Of a DNA stretch of 64,000 nt, positions 33,751 through 45,223 are shown piece by piece; position 1 is the first letter of the stretch, and every line of letters begins with the position of its first letter. Location of the stretch: assembly GCA_013423325.1 (NCBI GenBank), contig BLJB01000138.1:1-64000 (forward strand). The letters run 5' to 3'. Below the pieces are notes generated by a model, which made no database searches, was not told the origin of the DNA, and saw only the letters and a program-made list of their open reading frames with translations. This stretch comes from Usnea hakonensis (taxonomy: Eukaryota; Ascomycota; Lecanoromycetes; Lecanorales; Parmeliaceae). Made by a program: the position numbers and the translations under genes.

Positions 33751-36700
33751 GTATCAGTTTAGCTAACGAAGAGAGATAATATTAAATACGAGTTATAGAG
33801 AGTTCTTATAGACCTTGGAGCTATACTAAACCTTATTCCTAGGAAGGTGGTGGGTTAAATAAAGTGCAATATATTCCTAGATAAGTTAATTATTATTAAA
33901 GTTGCTAATAGTAATTTCTAACGATTATTGAGGTTTATTAGATTCATAATTAAGGTTGCTAGGGTGCGGAAGGTCATTAAAGTATTTATTATTCTAGGTA
34001 ATACGAGCTATAGCCTCATTCTTGGACGGCTATAGCTAAGGAGTATAAAAGTAATCGGCCTATACGAGAATAATAAATATTAGATATAAGATTAGTTCGA
34101 TATATATTATTAACTAGAAGTAGCCGGAAGATCAGTTATTAAGGCTCCCGAAATTTCCTTAGCTAAGGATATCGATCTTGACGTAATCAATATCGACAAT
34201 GATATTCTAATAGACCTAGAATACTCTAAAGAGGAGCGGGTAGAAGCCATTATACGAGAAATTATGGATCAAGTACAGGATAAAATGTGGGATAATTACG
34301 AGGATATTCTAGAAGACGGATAACTCGATACTTCTTAGGAGCTTTAGGGAAAAGCTGCTCGTTAGTAGGTAACTAGGGACTTACTAACGATTTTCTATAC
34401 CTAGAGGAGGCTTTTCGGGTTTACCGACCCCCCTCCTCTACTCCGATCATTCCGAAAGAAGAAGTATTAGCGAATATAGAAGAAAGTATTCCTAGTCCTA
34501 TTCTGCCGCTAGATAAATCCGGTAGAAAGAAAATAAGAAAGGCAGCTAGAGCTATAGAACGCAATATTAGCAAGGAGACTAATATTCGGTAGAATAGCCT
34601 CGTACCGAAACTTTATACTATACTATATCGGAATAGATAGTATAATAGAGGTAGCTTACTAGAAAGTATAGAAAGGAAGGGTACTATCTAGAATAATATA
34701 GGACACTTAAAGTGGAGAGGGAATAAGGCTTTACTACGCCTCCTACCTCTAAGTAGACTTCCCGGAAATTAGAAATTAAATAATAGTAAAGGAGAAGTAG
34801 TAATAATATTATTACTAAATAATAAGAAAAGACGGGTAAGGGATATAATAGAGGATAAACGAAGATTCGAATAGATAAGGGCTACGGGAATATACTCTGC
34901 GGAAGAGGAGGAGTTTAGAGGGTAGTAGTTAGGATTTCCGACGTCTTATCGCCTATATTAGTATCGTCGAGAGTTAGTACCTTAGTAAGGTAACGATTAT
35001 AAAGCCTAGTCTACTCGGTTTCCTAATATAATCGGGGAACTAGTAAAGACGCTAGACGAAGTAGAAAAAGCGCATCTCCTACTAGTAACTTAGAAAGATA
35101 TCTTTATAGAAAATATCCGAGATATGCCTAGGACGGACCTTATTAAACACCGAATTCCCCTATATAGCGATATAGTTCCTAATATCGCAAAGCCAGTACT
35201 ATATACTTCTAAAGAAGTGGAATAGCAAAATCAGAATTTACCGAAGCTTATTAAAGCGGGGATAATTACGTAGTATATCTCCCCTTAGAGTACACGAACG
35301 AGGTTCCCACGAAAAGAGAATAGAAGTCTAAGGATAGTCCATACTTTTATACAATTAAATAGAGTAACGATAAAAGCGAACTACCTAATAAGGAGAATCG
35401 AACCGATACTATAGAAAGTATTAGTACTATAGTTAATATATTTCTTTAAGATAGACGCATTAAATAGATACTAGGCGGTTGGAGTTTTCCCTCCACATGT
35501 ATATAGGCTAGTATTCTCCTCGGTTATAGGGTAGATATATTACCTGAGAATAGGCCAGGGGTATACTAGTAGACTAGGAATATATACCTAATTAAAGGAT
35601 ATTGTTACGTCTGGAATTCTAACCCTAGACGAAGAACCCCTATTAGCTAACGTAATACTAAATTTAGTGATATTCGACTACTTCGTAGATAATAATATTA
35701 GTAGAGCGGATTTATTTAATAGCTTACTCTATTTCCTTTATTTCTATTATTTCCCGAGACTCGTATAGGCGAAGCTTATACTAAATCCTTTAAAGTATAT
35801 ATTCTTTACCCCGAAGGTAAAAATTCTCGGTTATCAGAGGGACGGCTAAGGAATCAGGCTATCGGAAGATAAATTAGGAATATTCCGCGAATAGCCTATC
35901 CTAATATATAAAGAGGAACTAATAAGATTTCTAAATACCTTGCCATTTCTAAAAGCGTTTATACCGGGACGTACTAACTACTTATCTATTATAAAGTCAG
36001 CAATTATTGAAGAATTAGTAATAGTAAAATAGGATAGACGTTAGAAAACTACGAAGACGATAGTCGATTTCGTATAGACTAATAAATATTAGGAAGCTTT
36101 CGACGCTATAAAAGAAGCTATTCTAAAGAATATTAATTCCGGTAGAGACGACTCGAAGCAGTATTATCTCTTTATAGATACGTCCAAGACTGGGGCTAAT
36201 AGAGTATTAGTCCAACTTCGGGATATCGAGAGTAGAATACCGCTAACCAAGGAACTATTACTAAATATATCTATCGTCATATTCATATTATACTAGTTTA
36301 CTCCTACTTAAACGAACTATCATACTACTAAACGAGAATCTCTTATAGTAGTAAAGTCTCTAGCAGAAGTCAGATAGATCATAAAAGGATCCAAATTTCT
36401 ATATATACTATATACTGATCATACGGTACTACTAAAAGTCTTAAAAAGTAAGGATATAACTGGAAGAATTTCCAGATAGCAGTTAGTACTAAGCGAATAT
36501 GATCTAGACATTTTCCACGTTCCTAGAAAAGAATTAGCTATCATAGACGGGCTATCTAGATTAGGAGGTTACCCTTCGAGGGTAGTAACAAGTAAGGAAT
36601 CAATAATAGCGAGCTTTATAGCTAAGCATAACTTAGTAGTAGGAATAGAAAATAGAAGACTATTAGAAGTCATACTAGAAGAGATATAGACACAAGATGC

Positions 36701-38050
36701 TACTATAGAAATAACGCAAGATTCAGATATACAAATTCCGTAGGATTAGGAATTACGGTAGGAGGAATAGCTTAATAATCTATAGTATAGACCTATAGTC
36801 GAATATAAAGTCGTCGGAAATCTTAATATCGAAGGAATCTTATTAGAAGCTGCTAGGAAGATAACCGTTAAACAAGTAGAGAAGTTCGTCTTGATTAAAT
36901 AGAAGGATCGTCTATACCTATTAGTATATAGAGAAAGATCTGGGAAACTATTAAGGTATATCTACTAAGGATAGGTATACGATACTATATCAATACTTTA
37001 TAATCTATATAGTCACTTTTCAGACCAAATTACTATACGAAGATACGTTGGGAAATTCTACTAGCCGACAAGGAACAAGGACATTCTAGTATTCTATCGG
37101 TCGTATCTAATATACCAGATACTTGGACCCCTTAGGCCTACTAAGGGATTAATGCCTATTATAGGACTACAAGTAGGAGACATTCTAGTAATTAATTATA
37201 TTAGACCGTTTAATCCGATAGCAAAATTAGGGGCCAGATTTATCGGGTTATATATAGACTACTTTACCAGATTTGCGTTCGCCGACGTAGTAGCAAATAC
37301 GACTTCAGCTAATTTAGTAGAAATCCTAGAGATAAAGGTAGTCGAGAAAATTGGATATCCTAGAGCTATTTACAACGACAACGGATAGTATTTCAAACGA
37401 AATTTCTCGAGTCATCTTTCCATAAAGGGGGTATCTCAATTCTTTGCGCCAGTAATACATCTATAGTCTATCGGCCTTACAGAAAGGTATATATAAGTTA
37501 TCTTAAATATCTTTAGAGTAATTCTATAATATTATCCGGTATTAATATTTAAATAGGATATTCTACTACAAACGGTAATCCGAGCTATAAACACGAGATA
37601 TATCAAAACGTTCGGATTTACTCCTACAGAACTACTACTAGGATTCAATCCTAGATTTACTAAGGGAGCAGACGAGTTTGAGGATATCCTCCGATCCCAA
37701 GTAGTAAATAACTACATCAACAGCCTTATATCCGAAGGAATAGTTCTAGAGGAAGCTAACTATACTACGAGATTAGTAATATTGGACGAAATTCGGGATC
37801 GGTCACTAGAAAAGAGGTATCAATTAGGAGAGAAAACGGCCTAGGCCACTATAAAAGATATCTATCCCGAGAAGAAAATATCGGAAGGATGTCTAGTAAG
37901 GCTTAGAAGACTAGTATAAGATAATTAGAAGTCTTATAAATTAGAGCTACAGTAGGAAGGACCCTACCGGGTTAAGAGAATAACGTCTTATAGATAGTTA
38001 GTATAGATCGAAGATCTATATAGCGGAAAAGTAAAAGGGAAGTTCCATAT
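33751..38050 (+). pseudogene. Gypsy pol remnant (protease, RT, RNase H, integrase)
   Basis: Protease signature DLGA with NLIP near 33810. Reverse transcriptase around 35330-35850 keeps the GQGYTSRLGIYT and FFTPKVKILGY blocks; the YxDD site reads FVDN at 35682-35693, so the second catalytic Asp is lost by a G-to-A change. RNase H begins near 36170 (LFIDTSKTGAN). The integrase core near 37250-37390 has GLYIDYFTRFAF and AIYNDNG, which match the first two acidic sites of the DDE triad. Many TAG stops interrupt the frame. Confidence 0.85.
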
Positions 38051-39858
38051 TAATTCACTAGGAATATTTCTTCAAGGTTCGGAAATTAGACGCCCTAAGT
38101 TATACTAGGAATCGGTTACGGAAATCAATAAGAAAGTCGGAAAGGAGGTCAGAAAAGATATAAAGCTAAAGTCACGATATAGGAATACAAGTATAGTTCC
38201 TAATAACAATACGAGAGATCTAAAATACTTCTAACCCTAGCTAGAAATATCAAATTAATAGGATAACGAATCAGTAGATTTCTAGGAAAAGAAAGCTATT
38301 AACTTAATACAGTAGATCAAATAGAAGAAGGACACCGTCTATATATAACGACAACGTTAAACTACCGTCCTATAGGACGTAAAATCCGGACTCGCGGAAG
38401 AAAATAAGTAGGTCTAGCGAAGTAGTTAGTCCAAAGCGAAGATTCGAAGTAAATGAACCGGTAAAGGAGTATATAATAGTATTAAACCTTACTTAGTATT
38501 ACTACCCAGACATTATTATTATCATCGTAATACTACCTCTATTATTATATATAGGTAGATAAGCTATTTGAACATTATTCCTTTTATAGTAATCGAAATA
38601 TCCGAACTATTAGTAGTAGCGCCTAAGCCTAAGCAATCTACCGTAGTATTAATACCGGAGCTTACTTCGTTAATATTAAGGCCTATTCTATAGAAATAGG
38701 TAGTCGGCCTCCCTACTATATCAGAATACTACTATAATAAAGAGAAAGTTAATACGAGATTTCCCCTAGATAACCTAGACCTAAGTAACTTTTAGGTTAT
38801 TAAGGTTATTCGATCTAACCTCAAACCTAAGGATCGGAATTTAAGATAGCCTATTATATTTACTCAAAAATACTTATCTAGTAAATACATCAATAAGGGG
38901 AGGGCAGCCAAGTACCGAAATAACAATAGATAGGTTTATAGTATTATTTTCGATCAGTTCTAGATATATAGAATAGAGGGGGAAAAGCAGGGACTATAGA
39001 GTATAAGGAAAGTCCTTCCTACGACCCGGAGTAAGATCACCGATAGTACTACGTATTCTAAACCGGATAATATAAACGACGACGATACTCTAGCAGCTAC
39101 CGCCTCAGCAAACAGTAACGCTCTTATAAGATCCACAACTAAGAGAAGAAAGTACAAAACAAGGAGTATAATAAAAGTAAGGAAGAATCATACTGCTACG
39201 ATTCCTATAGATATGCCACCTATAAATTCCGGTTCCGCAGAAAAGAAACGTAAATCGGAAACAGATAAGCAGATAGACGTAAAACGATAAAAGGCTATAA
39301 CTTACGAGCTTCCATTAGAGCTTCTCGACTCGGATGATGGAGATAAACATGAAGAACTACAGAATAAGGAATTAAGAAAGGAAATTAACCAGTAGAAGGC
39401 CAAATACCGCGAGGCCCATATATAATTTATTATATTAGTAGAGACTTCTCGCTAAATTTATAGCACTATATAACCCCTACTAAATTAAATCTTAGGCGTA
39501 TTAATTCTGCTCAAGAAAAAGAGTAAGACTATATCGGAAGATAATCAGAGAACTATACTAGAATACTATCGCGTTAATACTACTCAACTAAAGGAATTGC
39601 TCGTTCCGATAAATACTTAGGCCGTAGCTATCGAAGATACGCACCCCGAGCTATCCGATCTATTATATAACCACGATTTAGAAGCCGATTTCTAAAAATA
39701 GATCCAGGAGCAGAAGGAAGCCGAGATATAAGGAAAATAATATAATATAGAATACTACGGAATAGAGGATATAACAGGATTTCACTATATCAGTATCGCT
39801 AACCATAAGACTCCTTCAAAAGTGTTTTCGTCAGGGGGAGAGAGATAAGGGGGAATAG
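38051..39858 (+). other. Unassigned 1.8-kb segment after Gypsy integrase
   Basis: The region between the integrase remnant and the 3' LTR is longer than a usual 3' untranslated part. It has partially open, Lys/Glu/Ser-rich frames broken by RIP stops, and no motif I recognise. It could be a chromatin-targeting integrase tail plus an extra ORF. CA/TG become more frequent from about 39180. The polypurine tract closes it. Confidence 0.5.
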
Positions 39859-40096
39859 TATAGGTATAGAATGGCTATATCTATATACGGAAGTTCTTTC
39901 CGCATTCGGAAGAAGTTCCTTCCGAACTTCCGGCTTCTGCCGAGGTAATTATGTAGCAGACTTATACCTGATTCTTACATAGTAGTGATGCAATGCAATG
40001 GAATCAATGACACGGTTCTGAATACTTCTTCTGAATACTTCTAGTGTGCTTCCGAAGTGCTGGGAATTACTTTGCTCATTTCCCGGGTGGCTTATA
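39859..40096 (+). repeat. 3' LTR of Gypsy element
   Basis: Same length as the 5' LTR (238 bp). The first ~35 bases carry several RIP-type changes (TATAGGTATAG against TGTAGGCATGG); the rest is nearly identical. Followed by the TCGT duplicate. Confidence 0.9.
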
Positions 40097-40177
40097 TCGT
40101 ATTTATTTGCGGACGAACTTCGGCAAAGGCTTTCGCATCCTTAAACAAGGCGTAAGTCAACAGATGCATAGCCAACT

Positions 40178-40698
40178 ATGTCTGATGCAGATCTCGAGGA
40201 GGTATGAGTCTCCATCTCGAGTACGTGGGCTGCGGTTCTCATTCCTGACCTCCGAGTAGATAAGGAAAGGGCGCCTTGCGCAGCTTCAACAGCAGCAGCA
40301 ACAGGGCGGCACGCTTGGTGGAGGGGGTGACGAAAATCAACGAAAGTACGCCTGGCCATCGACCCTATGGGTACGCCCAGCTGAATTACTGCTGCAGACA
40401 ACAAGAAACTGAAGCTCGCACGTCAATTCTTGCTCAGCTCCTCACTCCCGAAGCTGCCGATCGTCTCGGTCGCATTCGCCTTGTCAAAGAGTCTCGAGCC
40501 ACAGATGTTGAGAATAGACTCATTATGCTCGCAAGGTCGGGACAACTTAGAAGCAAAGTCACTGAAGAGCAGTTGAAGGAACTCTTAGGCGCGATGACGG
40601 AGAATGCAGAGAAGAGTGGAGGAGGCGGTGGAGGCAAGATTGTGATTACTAGACGGAAAGAATGGGACGACGACGACGACGATCTTTTTGATCTTTAG
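40178..40698 (+). CDS. PDCD5 (TFAR19-like) DNA-binding protein
   Basis: A small conserved eukaryotic and archaeal protein; in humans linked to apoptosis and to the chaperonin TRiC. Exons 40178-40201, 40260-40345 and 40398-40698 give 136 aa. The start MSDADLEEIRK, a Gln run and Gly stretch, then ARTSILAQLLTPEAADRLGR, VENRLIMLARSGQL and VTEEQLKELLGA form the three-helix core; the acidic tail WDDDDDDLFDL is typical. The first exon codes for only eight residues. A Gypsy LTR ends 81 bp upstream, so its promoter has been replaced or truncated. Confidence 0.95.
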
Positions 40699-42536
40699 CT
40701 GCAAAAGCAGCCAAATTTACCGCTCGCTGAAGGTTGATTAAATGCGTAAGAGGCATATACCAGGCATGGGGCTACGGATCAGTGTCAATTTGAGTCATAT
40801 GGAAGCGACAAAGGGTTTGGAAGAAATATCATGCATATCGCTAACCTGGCCTCGAGATATGCGCTCAAGCCACCCATCACATCCCTCTGCATCTTGGCGG
40901 CTCTCCTCTGCACTCTGGACAAGTGTTCTTTGTCTCCCAAGTCCAGTGGTCTCTCGACTCCTATCTTACTGAAGGTCGTCTACATCTCTTTCCAGCTCTT
41001 CATCGTAGTACACATTTATCATGTCTTTGCTTGTCATTCCCCTGCGTACTCCAAAGGAGATGGATATTTTGGCAATCTGTCCCTTCCGCTGGATTCATTT
41101 CCGAAATAGCAGAGGCTGAGGCTTGTCACAGGGACGTCGACATCGGCAGACTCAAATGTTTTGAGCGCGATTCAGGCTTGAAACGTAAACAAGCAAGCCA
41201 GTGAGAGCATGATAAAGGTCATGAGACTCATAGATAGCTTTGTATGACGTACGCGCATACTTGGTCATTGAGTAACCTGACGCTGTCCTCAGTGTCTGGG
41301 CCGACCCCTTGTCGATCCGGCCAAGTAATATCATCGCGATATAAGCTCCTTGGGGAGAATTAAACAAGTGCGTCATTGACATAGTCTTTAGACTTTATTC
41401 TCAGGCAGCCAAGAAGTATTTGTCTGCGGAGCTGAGTTGCTGAGCATTGCGTCTCAAAGAATGTGAGTCTACTAGCGTACAGTGGACCTACGAGTAACCT
41501 CGTGTGCCACGTGGAAAATCTTTGGTGGTAGTTTTGATCTGGTAGATCCAGCACGTGAGATTGGTCTTGTGAAGCCCGCAATTTCAATTAGGGTGGGAGA
41601 ATCCACGAATTCTTAGTATACCGAGTAGAACAGCGAAAACGCAAGGCAGTGGATATTGCCACAGCTTCGCATTCAGGGGTCATTAAAATTAACAGCGCAC
41701 TTTCACCCAACATCAAGGGGCATTCATGACCGAGGAGACAGTACTTCTCGGGCGGCTCAAAAGCCTCGCCATGTGCCCTAATACAAGTCTGCGACTCTGC
41801 TGGTCTACAGTAAAGTACTTTACTTAGCGTTGACTGACATGAATTTTTCTATAATAATTGTGAGTTACCCTTGAAGACTAGCTCTTCAGGCATTCTTTGC
41901 CTCGAGATTGCGCGGAGGGGCAATGCTTCAGGACTTCACGTTATCAATAATGCAACGTGTTCGCAAAAGTGACCCTTATGACATGCAGAAAGCCTTGCGT
42001 TGAAACGACAGATGTACCTTGAATGATGATAGTAATACGGAGTACGGAAATACTTTACGTACTAGGCTTCTTAACGGCTTTTGGAAAGGCTGCTTTTGGG
42101 AAATCAAAGGGCTGATCTCTTCCATCATCATTGCTCCTCACCCCCGTTCTCTCCCCCAAGAATCATTTTGCCCCCCTCACAATATCATGTATACACTTCA
42201 TCTACAATCACAACAATAACACCTGATCATCTCACGACCTGGCACTTGTAGCTCCATCATGCCCTCGCACCTTGACTTCTCATCCTGACACTCTTCCCAC
42301 CTGATCAAAAATGGACGTGACGACGGTTACATGAAAAGGCTCCGATATTGCTGTTGACTCTGGAAGAAATCTCGCCATATCCCAATATTGCGCCACTCGT
42401 TTGACCTAACGTAAGGCGAGAGATCTGCTCGCTCACTCCTTCCGCATGACTTTGTCTACTGGAGGGCGCTAGTTGAAGGGACGGAGGGCCAATCTGAAAA
42501 TATCCTACAGACTGTCGTCGAAGACCTTGAATCAAA
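40699..42536. other. 1.8-kb intergenic and Sec2 leader; no gene recognised
   Basis: No open frame over 95 codons and none with family features. AAAGTACTTTAC-like palindromes occur at 41811 and 42045. The last ~400 bp is pyrimidine-rich (42120-42200) and contains three short upstream ORFs before the Sec2 ATG. Confidence 0.5.
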
Positions 42537-44723
42537 ATGGCCACCAGCGCAATGCCATTGGGACTATCAGCCCAGCAATCGCAATCCGTGGAAACTCTCA
42601 GTACCCTTCCTGATCCCCGAAGCCCTCTCACCTCCCCTGAATTGTCCAGGAGTAACTCAACGTCGCCGCACCACCCAGAGCTGAGCAATGAGGTTGCTGC
42701 GCTTAGTAACAAGCTCATATATGCTATCAATTACCAAACCAATCTAGAGGACAGCCTCAACGCGACAAGGCATGAGCTTGAGTCAGCCCAAGAGCGTGTG
42801 CGACAGCTTGAACCTCTAGTCCAAGAACACAAATCATTAGTAGCTAATGGGATTCTTGTCCGACAAACTGATGTCGAAGCCGAACTTTTAAGGCTGAAGA
42901 CCAGTCTTGCTGATGAGAGAAGGCAAAGAGCGAAGGCCGAAAATGATAAGATTGGGATCGAACAAGAATTGGAGACTCTAACGACTGCATTGTTCGAGGA
43001 AGCCAATCAGGTAGGCTACGGCGACTCGTTGCTCGATTGCATCATTACTAATATTGGAAAGATGGTCTCAGCTGCACGAAAAGACGCTCGTAAAGAGAAA
43101 GAGCCCCTCGAGCGACGAAACGAACAGCTTCAAGCCAAATTGAACGATGCCGAGCTTCTTCTTGCGTCACATCAAGAGCAGCTTGCGGAACTGAAGATAG
43201 CCATGCAGGACATGACATTTCATCGTACTGACTTGGAAGCAAGCACCAACGCTTCGACCGCGCCATCGACTCCCGCCCCTGACAACCAAGATCACATGAA
43301 TAAGATCCTCGATGCTTTGAACCTCTCACCGACCATCCCCGGAAGCGATGAAATTTCACCGGCGCCTCCTACGAGCTTTACGCATTTACTACAACCTGTC
43401 CTACGATTGGATCTACAAGCATACGAAGATTTCCATGCCCTCCTTGAACTTTCTCGCAAGTCTCAGCCATCAAGCAGGGTCACGAGTGGCAACTACAGTG
43501 GTGTTAATGGGCTTGGCATAGGCAATATGTCCACCCGCGAGCAGTCTCAGGTTCCGGACCGCATGCCATCGAATGGCTCCACATCGTCACTCTCTGCATC
43601 AAATGTCCACCATCCTACCCCAAGCACTCCAAATCTCCCGGCGTCTGCAAACTCCAGTTTTTCTTCTCGTGATGCACCGGTCAGCGTTACGCCACTCAAA
43701 GAGACCTTGTTTTACAAGCGTGCTCTTACAGAAGACATTGAGCCTACGCTACGTCTCGACCTCTCACCAGGTTTGTCTTGGCTTGCCAGACGAACCGTCG
43801 TCAACAGCATGTGTGAGGGGCGACTTATAGTCGAACCAACTCCGCCAGCGGCAAGACTGTATCATCCTCCATGTTCTCTCTGTGGGGAACAAGGGCGAGA
43901 CGACAAGCAAGCCAGAGCGCACCGTTTCCGAACCAGCGAGAGTGAAAGCGCGCAACGTTATCCTTTGTGCAAATATTGCCTCACACGCGTGCGGGCAACA
44001 TGCGACTTCCTTAGCTTTTTGAGAATGGTAAAGGACGGTTATTGGCGTACAGATGGAGCGCAAGCAGAAGCAGCTGCTTGGGAAGAGAGCGTACGACTCC
44101 GGGAGCGAATGTTCTGGTCCAGAATTGGTGGCGGTGTCGTACCGGCCTTCCTGCGTGCTCGGGAAGATACGCCTAGGAGCTCTACGGAAGGCGACAAGTC
44201 GCAACTCAATTTTGCAGATTTGAGCAATCAATATGTCAAGCCGGAAGAATCGACGCACCTGGTGCAGGGGGCGAAACTTGAGCAATCAATACCCACCCTG
44301 ACAGACCCTAAGCCCGATTGTCCCTCATCTGTGGTTCAGAATCCAAAATTGGCGCAGGTTGCACTGCCGCCCGAGGACACAACGCCTAGCTTTTCTTTAG
44401 ATGGAAATGGTACAGCCGAAAGTAAGGGTAATGGTCCCCCTCTGAGTAGGACATCGACACGCCCACGAGGTTTGAGTCGTACAGAGAGTAGTGGTAGGGG
44501 GTCTGTTGCTAGGAGGGCAGCAATGTTTGAAAGGGGTACGTCAGCCGATGGAGCTTCCAGACAGCTTCAGACGAGTCTGCAGGATTCGGTCAAGAGCAAA
44601 TCACCCGTCAAAGGTAGATCGCCGTCTCCTGCAGTCAGATCCCAAGTACCGGAGCTGTCTAGAATCACGGTCCAGCGTGAGAGAGCTGAATCTGGTATTA
44701 TTCCTGGTTCTTTCGACTTTTGA
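42537..44723 (+). CDS. sec2: Sec2-type Rab guanine nucleotide exchange factor
   Basis: Activates the Rab Sec4 on secretory vesicles for polarised exocytosis. Exons 42537-43010 and 43062-44723 give 711 aa. The Sec2 coiled coil spans about residues 45-205 (VAALSNKLIYAINYQTNLED ... ELETLTTALFEEANQMVSAA). The 51-bp intron is in frame and could be mistaken for 17 extra residues, but they would break the conserved EEANQMV helix, and it has GT/AG ends and an ACTAAT branch site. The C-terminal half has a cysteine cluster (CSLCGEQ ... CKYCLTRVRATC) common in fungal Sec2 proteins, then Ser/Arg-rich disordered sequence. The start context caaaATGg is good. Confidence 0.92.
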   Translation: MATSAMPLGLSAQQSQSVETLSTLPDPRSPLTSPELSRSNSTSPHHPELSNEVAALSNKLIYAINYQTNLEDSLNATRHELESAQERVRQLEPLVQEHKSLVANGILVRQTDVEAELLRLKTSLADERRQRAKAENDKIGIEQELETLTTALFEEANQVGYGDSLLDCIITNIGKMVSAARKDARKEKEPLERRNEQLQAKLNDAELLLASHQEQLAELKIAMQDMTFHRTDLEASTNASTAPSTPAPDNQDHMNKILDALNLSPTIPGSDEISPAPPTSFTHLLQPVLRLDLQAYEDFHALLELSRKSQPSSRVTSGNYSGVNGLGIGNMSTREQSQVPDRMPSNGSTSSLSASNVHHPTPSTPNLPASANSSFSSRDAPVSVTPLKETLFYKRALTEDIEPTLRLDLSPGLSWLARRTVVNSMCEGRLIVEPTPPAARLYHPPCSLCGEQGRDDKQARAHRFRTSESESAQRYPLCKYCLTRVRATCDFLSFLRMVKDGYWRTDGAQAEAAAWEESVRLRERMFWSRIGGGVVPAFLRAREDTPRSSTEGDKSQLNFADLSNQYVKPEESTHLVQGAKLEQSIPTLTDPKPDCPSSVVQNPKLAQVALPPEDTTPSFSLDGNGTAESKGNGPPLSRTSTRPRGLSRTESSGRGSVARRAAMFERGTSADGASRQLQTSLQDSVKSKSPVKGRSPSPAVRSQVPELSRITVQRERAESGIIPGSFDF

Positions 44724-45223
44724 TGATTTCGCGACATAACGCTGTTCGCTGCATACGCGTCTCATGTTCACGAACATAGGTACGATATTTTCACGAAATA
44801 ACTTTGAAGGTCAAGTCCTCTTGGATCATCACATCGGCTTTCCCGGCAGAGTGAGGACGAATTCTGGACGTGTAATGATCACATTCTCACCGTCGTATTG
44901 CAGCTTGAAGGAGGTGAGTCTATTGTGTCTGACAGACACCGGCAGACCGCATCAAACGGAGACTATCTGCATGGATTAGATGCAAATTCGATGGCAAGGA
45001 ATGCGCATAATGGAACGACGAGGCACGAGTGCTTCGATCGACTGTAAATTTAGATGAAACATAAATGTACATTTCATAGACAATTAAGCTGGAAAAGAAG
45101 AGTTCTTGGACTTATCAAAGCTCACTTCCATTCATAGTGGCCGAGTTCTTTATCGGGTCCGCAAAAGATTTCACATGATAACAATTTGCCTTGACCTTTC
45201 GTGGTTATGTTTTGCTCATGGCT
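44724..45223. other. Convergent 3' intergenic between Sec2 and SF3A1
   Basis: Both genes end here. No gene features seen; likely 3' UTRs. Confidence 0.5.

Larger units (their letters stand above)
30965..40096 (+). mobile_element. 9.13-kb Ty3/Gypsy LTR retrotransposon, RIP-inactivated
   Basis: Two 238-bp LTRs, a 4-bp target duplication TCGT (30961-30964 and 40097-40100) and a purine tract (aagggggaat) before the 3' LTR define it. Internal order, read despite stops: gag with zinc knuckle, protease (DLGAILNLIP near 33810), reverse transcriptase, RNase H, integrase, that is the Gypsy order. CAG/TGG codons are often TAG/TAA, so no full polyprotein can be made. The 3' LTR ends 81 bp upstream of the PDCD5 start. 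Confidence 0.92.

Noticed and set aside
40742..41587. Possible small genes downstream of PDCD5
   Set aside because: Several 65-95 codon frames overlap on both strands, none has consistent splice partners or a recognisable domain.
43011..43061. Seventeen extra residues in the Sec2 coiled coil
   Set aside because: The segment has intron signals, is a multiple of three by chance, and its removal restores the family's continuous helix.
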